Shown here piece by piece: positions 7,592 to 13,581 of a stretch of DNA of 23,437 nt. The stretch is from NCBI GenBank assembly GCA_964555675.1, contig CAZKTU010000088.1, positions 1 through 23,437 on the forward strand, given 5' to 3'. The position numbers were made by a program, and so were the translations under genes. The notes beneath the pieces were generated by a model that saw only the letters and a program-made list of their open reading frames with translations, did no database searches and was not told where the DNA came from. Source of the DNA: CAIWXH01 sp964555675 (lineage in GTDB: Bacteria > Chloroflexota > Chloroflexia > Chloroflexales > Chloroflexaceae). Numbering within the stretch: the stretch's first letter is position 1; each line of letters opens with the position of its first letter.

Positions 7592-10360
7592 GTGAAGCTG
7601 CTCTCTCGTATCGGCCTCGCGCTCATGCTGCTCGCCATGCTAGCTGCCTGCGCCGGCGCCCCCGCCGCCCAGAATCCCACCGCCGCCCCGGCCGAGCCCA
7701 CCGCCGCCCCGGCCGAGCCCACCGCCGCGCCCGCAGCCCAGGCGCCCAAGATTGTCGCCTCGACCAGCTGGGTTGCCGCCTTCGCCAAGGCCGCCGGCGC
7801 GACCGACATCACGGTGATCGCGCCCTCGAATGTGCAGCACCCGCCCGACTACGACCCCAAACCCTCCGACCTGACCGCGGTCAGCGGCGCCGACTACGTA
7901 CTCCTGGCGGGCTTCGAGGGCTTCGCCGCGCGCCTGCAGGAGGCCGTGGGCGGCGACAGCAGCAAGCTGATCACCGTCATGACCGAGAACTCGCCCGAGG
8001 CGATCCGCGGCGAGGTGACCCGCCTGGGCGAGCTGTTCGGCACCCAGGAGCAGGCCGCGGCCTTCCTGAGCAACTTCGACGCCGAGTATAGCCGGCTCTC
8101 CGGCGAGGTGCAGGCCGCCGTGGGCGACGCCCAGCCCGTGGTGGTGGCCCAGGCCTTTGCGACCCCCTGGGTGGTCTTCGCCGGGCTCGAGCCGGCCGGC
8201 ACCTACGGGCCGATGCCGCTCGCCCCGAGCGAGCTGAAGCAGTTGGCCGACCTGAAGCCCAGCTTCGTCTTCGAGAACTATCACATGGGCGGCGGCCAGC
8301 CGCTGGTCGAGGCGACCGGGGCCCAGCAGATCGACCTGCTCAACTTCCCGGGCGAAGACCTCGACTTGCTGGCGGTCTTCGCGACCAACGCCGAGCGCAT
8401 CACGGCGGCCTTCTCGGGCGCCGCCACCCCGCCGGCCCCCGCCGCCGCCAGCTTCCCGGTGACGATCGAGAACTGCGGGCGCAGCCTGACCTTCGACGCG
8501 CCGCCCGAGCGCGTGGTCAGCCTCTGGCAGCCGCCCACCGAGATGCTGCTGGCCCTCGGCGTGCAGGATCAGATTGTAGCGCTCGCGGGCAACTACACCG
8601 ACCTCCGGCCCGACCTCGCGCCCGCGGCCGCCAACATCAAGAGCATCGGCACGGCCATGGCCTGGCCCTCGAAAGAGGTGCTGCTCAGCGAGCAGCCCGA
8701 CCTGGTGATCGCCGAGGGCCTCGAGGGCTTCTCCTACGACTCGGCCCAGGGCTACGCCACCGTGGCCGAGATCGAGGCCACCGGCGCCCAGGTGATCTCG
8801 ACCGGCGGCAGCTGCACGCCGATGGACCCGGCCTCGCAGACCAAGTCGACCGAGACGGTCTATAACGACCTGCTGATGCTGGGCAAGGTCTTCGGCGTGA
8901 GCGAGCGAGCCGAGGCGTTGGTGGCCGAGCTGCAGGCCCGCGAGGCCGCAGTCGTCGCCAAGGTCGCCGACCGCGACCCGGTGAAGGTGGCCTTCTACAA
9001 CGGCGGCGATGGCCCGGTCTTCGTGCTCAGCTTCGGTATCTGGGCCGACCTGATGCAGAAGGCCGGTGGCGAGAATGTGATCACCACCGAGGGCTTCCAG
9101 ATCAGCAACGAGGAGTTCGCCGCCAGCCAGCCCGAGGTGATCCTGATCGGCACCTACCCCGGCCAGGAGGCCGAGGATCGCATCGCCTTCCTCAAGGCGA
9201 CCTTCCCGACCATCCCTGCGGTGCAGAACGACCGCCTGGTGCCGATCCCCACCATCGACACCGAGGCCAGCGTGCGCGCCATCGACGGCCTCGAGCAGAT
9301 CGCCAAGGCCCTGCACCCCGAGGCCTTCGTCACCGCCGCCCTCACCGGCGAGGCCGTGCCGTTCGATGTGCGCACGGCCCAGTTCTACCTCGATACGGCC
9401 GGCTTCCACGGCATGGCCGAGACGATCAGCACGACCAAGGAGCTCGATAGCGCCTACCTGACCAGGCTGAACCGGGTCGGCAAAGTGCTGAAGCAGACCA
9501 TCTGGCCGGCTGAGCTGGGCGCCCCGGCCACGACCTTCCTGACCGACCTGGACGCCTTTACGGCCGCCCTGACCGTGGAGGATGTGGCTGCCGCTACCGT
9601 GGCGGCCAACGCCGTCCACGACAGCCAGCACGAGCTCTCGCACGAGGTTGACCACTGGCTCGAGGGCGCGGCCGCCCCCACGGGCGAGGCCGACGTTTTC
9701 CGCGTGAGCGTAGCCCAGTATCTGCTCGACAGCGCCGGCTTCCACGGCATGGCCGAGACGATCAGCACGACCAAGGAGCTCGATAGCGCCTACCTGACCA
9801 CTGTCACCCGGGTGGGCAAGGTGCTCAACAGCGCGGTCTGGCCGGCCGACGCGAGCGAGCCGGCCACGGCCTTCCTCAGCAGCCTGGCCGAGCTGCAGGC
9901 GGCCCTCACGGCTGACGATGTGGCGGCGGCCACCACGGCGGCCAACACGGTCCACGACACCCAGCACGAGCTCTCGCACGCCCTCGACCACTGGATGGAG
10001 GAGGGCCAGGCCCTCGCGCCCGAGGCCGACCGCTTCCAGGTGCGCGTGGCCCAGTACCTGCTCGACACGGCCGGCTTCCACGGCATGGCCGAGACGATCA
10101 GCGAGACCAAAACGCTCGAGAGCGTCTACCTGACCACGGTGACGCGCACGGGCAAGGTCTTCAATAGCGTGACCTGGCCGGCCGATGCGGGCGAGCAGGC
10201 CACGGCCTTCCTCAGCAGCCTGGCCGAGCTGAAGGCGGCCCTGACGGCTGATGATGTGGCGGCGGCCACCACGGCGGCCAACACGGTCCACGACACCCAG
10301 CACGAGCTCTCGCACGCGGTCGAGGCCTGGGCCGGCGGCGGGCACGGGCACGATCACTAA
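7592..10360 (+). CDS. Trimodular lipoprotein: ZnuA-like + FepB-like + three His-bearing helical repeats
   Basis: A 922-aa secreted lipoprotein (lipobox LAAC, Cys20; Ala/Pro/Thr linker to about 51). Residues 52-285 resemble a ZnuA/TroA metal-binding domain: the first metal-ligand motif survives as QHPPDYDPKPSDL (His83), but I see no DPHxW-type second His or canonical third His, so the site is divergent (His231 in ENYHMGG is one candidate). Residues 288-579 are a FepB-like domain with FPVTIENCG at its start and HPEAF at its end. Residues 591-922 are three repeats of exactly 112 residues, each with AGFHGMAETIS and VHDxQHELSH motifs, and the chain ends GHGHDH. The start GTG 7592 follows AAGGAGG. 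It probably captures metal for the adjacent ABC-3 pump, the FecCD pump, or both. I know of no family with this order; repeat function is unassigned. Confidence 0.87.
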   Translation: MKLLSRIGLALMLLAMLAACAGAPAAQNPTAAPAEPTAAPAEPTAAPAAQAPKIVASTSWVAAFAKAAGATDITVIAPSNVQHPPDYDPKPSDLTAVSGADYVLLAGFEGFAARLQEAVGGDSSKLITVMTENSPEAIRGEVTRLGELFGTQEQAAAFLSNFDAEYSRLSGEVQAAVGDAQPVVVAQAFATPWVVFAGLEPAGTYGPMPLAPSELKQLADLKPSFVFENYHMGGGQPLVEATGAQQIDLLNFPGEDLDLLAVFATNAERITAAFSGAATPPAPAAASFPVTIENCGRSLTFDAPPERVVSLWQPPTEMLLALGVQDQIVALAGNYTDLRPDLAPAAANIKSIGTAMAWPSKEVLLSEQPDLVIAEGLEGFSYDSAQGYATVAEIEATGAQVISTGGSCTPMDPASQTKSTETVYNDLLMLGKVFGVSERAEALVAELQAREAAVVAKVADRDPVKVAFYNGGDGPVFVLSFGIWADLMQKAGGENVITTEGFQISNEEFAASQPEVILIGTYPGQEAEDRIAFLKATFPTIPAVQNDRLVPIPTIDTEASVRAIDGLEQIAKALHPEAFVTAALTGEAVPFDVRTAQFYLDTAGFHGMAETISTTKELDSAYLTRLNRVGKVLKQTIWPAELGAPATTFLTDLDAFTAALTVEDVAAATVAANAVHDSQHELSHEVDHWLEGAAAPTGEADVFRVSVAQYLLDSAGFHGMAETISTTKELDSAYLTTVTRVGKVLNSAVWPADASEPATAFLSSLAELQAALTADDVAAATTAANTVHDTQHELSHALDHWMEEGQALAPEADRFQVRVAQYLLDTAGFHGMAETISETKTLESVYLTTVTRTGKVFNSVTWPADAGEQATAFLSSLAELKAALTADDVAAATTAANTVHDTQHELSHAVEAWAGGGHGHDH
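9362..10357 (+). repeat. Three tandem 336-bp coding repeats (112-aa helical module)
   Basis: Units start at 9362, 9698 and 10034, exactly 336 bp apart; the last is slightly shorter and ends at the stop. Units 1 and 2 are identical over 67 nt (9398-9464 and 9734-9800). Units 2 and 3 are identical over 65 nt (9917-9981 and 10253-10317). Nucleotide identity including third positions indicates recent duplication or gene conversion. Each unit is predicted to form helices, with conserved His in GFHGM and VHDxQHELSH and a WP turn in the middle. Confidence 0.92.
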
Positions 10361-10392
10361 CAAACAGCCGAGCTGTTTGATCATAGGATTGC

Positions 10393-10415
10393 CGGGGAGG
10401 GCGCAGCCCTCCCCG
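10393..10415 (+). terminator. GC-rich hairpin after the 922-aa lipoprotein gene
   Basis: A 10-bp perfect stem CGGGGAGGGC / GCA loop / GCCCTCCCCG lies 32 nt after the stop and is followed by ATGCCCCTCCTCGCAAGCC. It belongs to the same hairpin family as the elements at 607, 10972, 13449 and 18689. There is no U-tract, so true terminator activity is inferred from position only. Confidence 0.6.
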
Positions 10416-10489
10416 ATGCCCCTCCTCGCAAGCCCGACCGGGGCAAGTCGAAATTGCACTAAGCTGACTAGCAAAAGGCTGTGTCCAAG

Positions 10490-10930
10490 ATGATGCTGCG
10501 ACTGCTTCGCAACCCCCTCGTCGTCGTCCTGCTCTTGTTGGCCCTGGCCGCCTGCGGCGGGGGCCAGAGCGCCGCGCCTGCCGGACCCGCCGGCGGCAAC
10601 TCGAGCGCCGGCGACACCTCGTTCTCGTCGCGTGGCGACGCCACCCGCGGCCAGCAAGTCTTTGCCCGCTGCAGCCCCTGCCACGCCACCACCGACGAGA
10701 TCCTGGTCGGGCCGGGGATGGCCGGCCTCTTCAGCGCCAGCGGGCCGAAGCTGCCCGACGGGGTCGACTATGGCGGCAAGCTGCCCAATGGCCAGGAGCG
10801 CACCGAGACCAATATCGCCGCCTGGATCAACGAGGGCGGCGCCTTCGAGATCGGCCTGATGCCGCCCCAGGCCCTGACTGACCAGGAGCTCGCCGACGTG
10901 ATCGCCTATCTGCGAACGCTCGAGCCATAG
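10490..10930 (+). CDS. Cytochrome c-type lipoprotein, single haem
   Basis: A 146-aa exported class I cytochrome c. Lipobox LAAC (Cys22) implies a lipid anchor, followed by a Gly/Ala/Ser linker. The haem-binding CSPCH is at 61-65, and a likely distal Met ligand lies in LMPPQALTDQEL near the C-terminus, with the usual final helix ADVIAYLRTLEP. It should carry electrons at the outer face of the membrane, perhaps to an oxidase. Its presence inside a metal-uptake cluster could reflect redox handling of iron or copper (inference). ATG 10490 has AAAAGG about 10 nt upstream; GTG 10481 is possible but too close to that site. GC-rich hairpins lie on both sides, suggesting its own transcript ends. Confidence 0.9.
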   Translation: MMLRLLRNPLVVVLLLLALAACGGGQSAAPAGPAGGNSSAGDTSFSSRGDATRGQQVFARCSPCHATTDEILVGPGMAGLFSASGPKLPDGVDYGGKLPNGQERTETNIAAWINEGGAFEIGLMPPQALTDQELADVIAYLRTLEP

Positions 10931-10971
10931 TACTCCGTCCGAGCTACTCTGACGGGTTGAGAGAGGTCTTT

Positions 10972-10992
10972 CGGGGAGGCCAAGCCTCCCCG
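10972..10992 (+). terminator. GC-rich hairpin after the cytochrome c gene
   Basis: CGGGGAGGC / CAA loop / GCCTCCCCG forms a 9-bp perfect stem 41 nt after the stop, followed by TACCCCTCTTGAAGCCCG. The flank resembles the one after the 10393 hairpin (TGCCCCTCCTCGCAAGCC), so the conserved unit is larger than the stem. No U-tract. Confidence 0.6.
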
Positions 10993-11022
10993 TACCCCTC
11001 TTGAAGCCCGCAACTGGTTGGT

Positions 11023-11050
11023 GTGGGGCAGACCGCCTGATCTGCCTCAC
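11023..11050 (+). promoter_or_regulatory. Imperfect inverted repeat upstream of the FecCD permease
   Basis: GTGGGGCAGA and TCTGCCTCAC are inverted with one mismatch around an 8-nt centre. The repeat lies 27 nt before the chosen permease start, where an operator or leader hairpin would sit. If the permease began at TTG 11018 this would be coding, so the call is tentative. I cannot match it to a known metal-regulator box. Confidence 0.35.
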
Positions 11051-11077
11051 GTCGTCGCAAGACTGATACGAGGTCAC

Positions 11078-12184
11078 TTGGATCCACAATCGCTCCAGCC
11101 GCCTGGCGTGGCGACGCCCTTGCCCGCGGCGACCCTGCCCCGCTCGTCGGCCGCGGCGCGCTTCTGGCTGCTGGTGCCGGCTCTACTCTGCGCCTTGCTG
11201 GTCGCCATCGTCGCCGCCGTGGCCGTCGGCGCCGTGCCCCTGCCCTTCGAGAAGGTCGTGCGCATCATTCTCAATCACCTGTTGCCGAATGTGACCACGG
11301 TCGACTGGTCGCCGACCGAGGATCAGATTGTCTGGCAGTTCCGCCTGCCGCGCGTGCTGCTGGCGGCGATCGTCGGCGCGGCCCTAGCCGTCAGCGGCAC
11401 AGCCCTGCAGGCCATGGTGCGCAACCCGCTGGCCGATCCGTATATTTTCGGAGTCTCGTCGGGCGCCTCGGTCGCGGCGGTGGCGGTGATCACCCTCGGC
11501 TCGGCCGTCGCCGGCGGCCTCTCACTCTCGCTTGCCGCATTCCTGGGCGCCCTGGCCGCGATGGTGCTGGTCTATGTCCTGGCCCAGCAGGGCGGGCGGG
11601 CCACGCCGACCCGCCTGGTGCTGGCCGGGGTGGCGATCGGCTATGTGCTCTCGGCGCTGACCAGCTATATGGTGCTGCGCGCAGCCACGCCCGGCGGCGG
11701 CGCGGCCGTCGTGCTGACCTGGCTCGCCGGCAGCCTGGGCGGTGCCAAGTGGGAGTACCTGGGTGTGCCCAGTCTGGCGGTGCTAGTCTCGACCGTCTTC
11801 CTGCTCTTGCAGGCGCGCCCGCTCAACGCCTTGCTCGCCGGCGAAGAGGCGGCGATTGGCCTCGGGGTGAATATCGAGCGCTTTCGGCTACAGCTGTTCG
11901 TCGTCACCTCGTTGATGGTCGGCACCGTGGTGGCCGTCAGCGGGGCAATCGGCTTCGTCGGCCTGATGATTCCCCACATCGTGCGGCTGCTGGTCGGCGC
12001 CGATCACCGCAGAGTGCTGCCGATCGCCGCCCTGCTCGGCGGGGTCTATCTGGTGCTGGTCGACCTGCTTGGGCGGACGATCATCGCGCCGCAGGAGTTG
12101 CCGGTGGGCATCGTCACCGCCGCGATTGGCGGGCCCTTCTTCATCTGGCTGATGCGCCAGCGGCGCGGGGGAGGCCACGCATGA
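11078..12184 (+). CDS. FecCD-family ABC permease (ferric siderophore/haem/cobalamin type)
   Basis: A 368-aa BtuC/FecCD permease with about ten membrane helices. Family hallmarks are LPRVLLAAIVGAALAVSGTALQ, MVRNPLADPYIFGVSSGAS, and near the end GAIGFVGLMIPHIVRLLVGADHR, which includes the ATPase-contact loop. The C-terminal ELPVGIVTAAIGGPFFIWLM is also standard. It forms the channel for ferric-siderophore, haem or corrinoid uptake with the ATPase that overlaps its stop (ATGA at 12181-12184). FepB-like binding domains from 3935 and 7592 are the natural donors. The start is unsure: TTG 11078 has GAGG close upstream; TTG 11018 and GTG 11108 are in frame too, and the first true helix begins about 30 residues after 11078. 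Confidence 0.88.
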   Translation: MDPQSLQPPGVATPLPAATLPRSSAAARFWLLVPALLCALLVAIVAAVAVGAVPLPFEKVVRIILNHLLPNVTTVDWSPTEDQIVWQFRLPRVLLAAIVGAALAVSGTALQAMVRNPLADPYIFGVSSGASVAAVAVITLGSAVAGGLSLSLAAFLGALAAMVLVYVLAQQGGRATPTRLVLAGVAIGYVLSALTSYMVLRAATPGGGAAVVLTWLAGSLGGAKWEYLGVPSLAVLVSTVFLLLQARPLNALLAGEEAAIGLGVNIERFRLQLFVVTSLMVGTVVAVSGAIGFVGLMIPHIVRLLVGADHRRVLPIAALLGGVYLVLVDLLGRTIIAPQELPVGIVTAAIGGPFFIWLMRQRRGGGHA

Positions 12185-12969
12185 GGCTGACGGTTGATCA
12201 GGTTGCGGTCGAGCTGAGCGGCCGCCGGATTGTCGATGAGGTCAGCCTGAGCGCCGAGCCCGGCGAGCTGGTCGGGCTGATTGGCCCCAATGGCAGCGGT
12301 AAGTCGACCCTGTTGCGCTCGGTGTACCGCATGTTGCGCCCGACGGCTGGGTATGTACGCCTGGGTGATGATGACGTCTGGCAGCTGAGCGCCCGCGAGA
12401 GCGCCAGGCGCACCGGGGTGGTGGTGCAGGAGACGCCGAGCGACTTCGATTTCACGGTGACTGAAGTGGTCCAGATGGGGCGCACACCCCATAAGGGCAT
12501 GCTGGCCCAAGATACCAGGGAGGATGGGCAGATCGTCGTGGCGGCCCTGCAGCGCGTGAATATGCTGGCCTTTGCCGAACGCCAGTTCAGCACCCTCTCG
12601 GGGGGCGAGAAGCAGCGCGTGCTGATGGCGCGGGCCCTGGCCCAGCAGCCGAAGTTCCTGGTGCTCGACGAGCCGACCAATCATCTGGACATCCACTATC
12701 AGCTCGAGATCCTCGAACTGGTGAAGGGCCTGGGCATCACCACCCTGGTTACGCTGCACGACCTGAATCTGGCCGCCGCCTACTGCGGGCGACTGTATCT
12801 GCTCCAGGCGGGCCGGATTGTGGCCGCAGGCCCGCCCGAGGCTGTGCTGACCCCCGAGCGCCTGCGCACAGTGTTTCTCGTCGATGCAGTGTTGGGGCGT
12901 CACCCGGCGACCGGGTCGCTACAACTGGCCTTTATGCCCGTCCCACCCAGCCACCCCACGAGGGGCTAA
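12181..12969 (+). CDS. FepC-type ABC transporter ATPase
   Basis: A 262-aa ATPase of the iron-chelate/corrinoid import family. Motifs are complete: Walker A GPNGSGKS (35-42), Q-loop Gln83 (VVQE), signature LSGGE (139-143), Walker B FLVLDEPTNHLD (159-170) and switch His193 (VTLHDLNLAAAYC). The DLNLAAxYC block after the switch is characteristic of FepC/BtuD relatives. Its ATG overlaps the permease stop by 4 nt, so the two are translationally coupled. It is the last gene of the long + strand metal island; I see no clear intrinsic terminator in the following 30 nt. Confidence 0.92.
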   Translation: MRLTVDQVAVELSGRRIVDEVSLSAEPGELVGLIGPNGSGKSTLLRSVYRMLRPTAGYVRLGDDDVWQLSARESARRTGVVVQETPSDFDFTVTEVVQMGRTPHKGMLAQDTREDGQIVVAALQRVNMLAFAERQFSTLSGGEKQRVLMARALAQQPKFLVLDEPTNHLDIHYQLEILELVKGLGITTLVTLHDLNLAAAYCGRLYLLQAGRIVAAGPPEAVLTPERLRTVFLVDAVLGRHPATGSLQLAFMPVPPSHPTRG

Positions 12970-12997
12970 GAAATACTTCATAACCTGTGGTTTGCGC

Positions 12998-13026
12998 TTG
13001 ACAGTTCGATGGGGCCCTGACAATAT
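12998..13026 (+). promoter_or_regulatory. Candidate promoter P1 (TTGACA-17-CAATAT)
   Basis: A perfect -35 TTGACA (12998-13003) is followed after 17 nt by CAATAT (13021-13026), which matches the -10 consensus at three positions. It lies in a locally AT-rich gap before the 83-aa coiled-coil gene. A second TTGACA overlaps at 13026-13031 without a good -10. Confidence 0.4.
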
Positions 13027-13068
13027 TGACATTCCCTTGAAGAAACCTGTGCAAAAATATTGAGGCTG

Positions 13069-13077
13069 TGCTATACT
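13069..13077 (+). promoter_or_regulatory. Candidate extended -10 promoter P2 (TGC-TATACT)
   Basis: TATACT (13072-13077) is preceded by TGC, giving an extended -10. The -35 region (GTGCAA at 13049-13054) is weak, as is common for extended -10 promoters. A start near 13084 would give a leader of about 85 nt before the 83-aa gene. Confidence 0.5.
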
Positions 13078-13091
13078 ACATATAGAACATC

Positions 13092-13146
13092 GCCGCAGTG
13101 GTGCGGCACCAAGGCCGATGGACGGCCCCACCAGACTCTGGTGGGG
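13092..13146 (+). other. Two hairpins in the 5' leader of the 83-aa gene
   Basis: Hairpin 1 is GCCGCA / GTGG / TGCGGC (13092-13107). Hairpin 2 is CCCCACCA / GACTC / TGGTGGGG (13126-13146), 23 nt before the start codon. Between them GGCC-GATGGAC-GGCC could form a third small stem. The position suggests mRNA stabilisation or translational control; no known riboswitch fold was recognised. Confidence 0.5.
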
Positions 13147-13169
13147 TCAAGCTATGGAGATCGAAGGAC

Positions 13170-13421
13170 ATGTCGACAGTGTTTTTCCGCGCGCGTCTCG
13201 AAGTGCTGCGTAGCCGGCTCAACTCGCTCGCCCCTAGCGTCGAGCGGGCCCGCCAGTCGGTTCGCCGCCTCGAGACCGAGCAGGTGCCCGCCGGCGCGGC
13301 TGCGGGGGCGCGGGCCGCCCAGCTCTCTGCCGCCCGTGCAATGTCCGCCACCCTCGAAGAGCGCGAGCGCCAGGTGCGGGTGGCCATGGCCGCCCTCCAG
13401 TCCGAGCTCGTCGAGGCATAG
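13170..13421 (+). CDS. Small coiled-coil protein, function unknown
   Basis: I do not recognise a family. The 83-aa product is almost entirely predicted helix with a heptad-like pattern of Leu/Val/Ala and charged residues (LEVLRSRLNSLAPSVERA and LEERERQVRVAMAALQSEL). The central segment is Ala/Gly-rich. It has no signal peptide, Cys or His cluster, so it is probably a soluble cytosolic oligomeriser. ATG 13170 has AAGGA 5 nt upstream; upstream in-frame GTG 13098 would include the leader hairpins and is less likely. It has its own candidate promoters and a strong hairpin after the stop, so it is likely monocistronic. Confidence 0.6.
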   Translation: MSTVFFRARLEVLRSRLNSLAPSVERARQSVRRLETEQVPAGAAAGARAAQLSAARAMSATLEERERQVRVAMAALQSELVEA

Positions 13422-13448
13422 GGTAAGCGAGAACAGAATCTGAGCGGC

Positions 13449-13473
13449 GCGAGGAGGGCACTGCCCTCCTCGC
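13449..13473 (+). terminator. Strong GC-rich terminator-like hairpin
   Basis: GCGAGGAGGGC / ACT loop / GCCCTCCTCGC is a perfect 11-bp stem 27 nt after the coiled-coil gene stop, followed by ATTCGTTT, a weak T-rich tail. It is the most terminator-like member of the hairpin family in this window. Confidence 0.7.
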
Positions 13474-13581
13474 ATTCGTTTACGGCCCGATGAATAAGTG
13501 CTTATCGGCCCCTCAGGCAAACGCTGCGGGGGTGTCGTTTATGCATTGGTATTAGTAGGATTCAGTGCGGGCAGGCTCGTC

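Noticed and set aside
9362..10357. Regular tandem repeats that might be mistaken for a CRISPR-like array
   Set aside because: Units are 336 bp, in frame inside one gene, and diverge as coding repeats.
7640..11089. A 1149-codon open frame on the - strand opposite the 922-aa lipoprotein and cytochrome genes
   Set aside because: It is a shadow caused by GC-rich codon use. It spans several real genes and gaps, has low-complexity Gly/Arg/His content and no domain.
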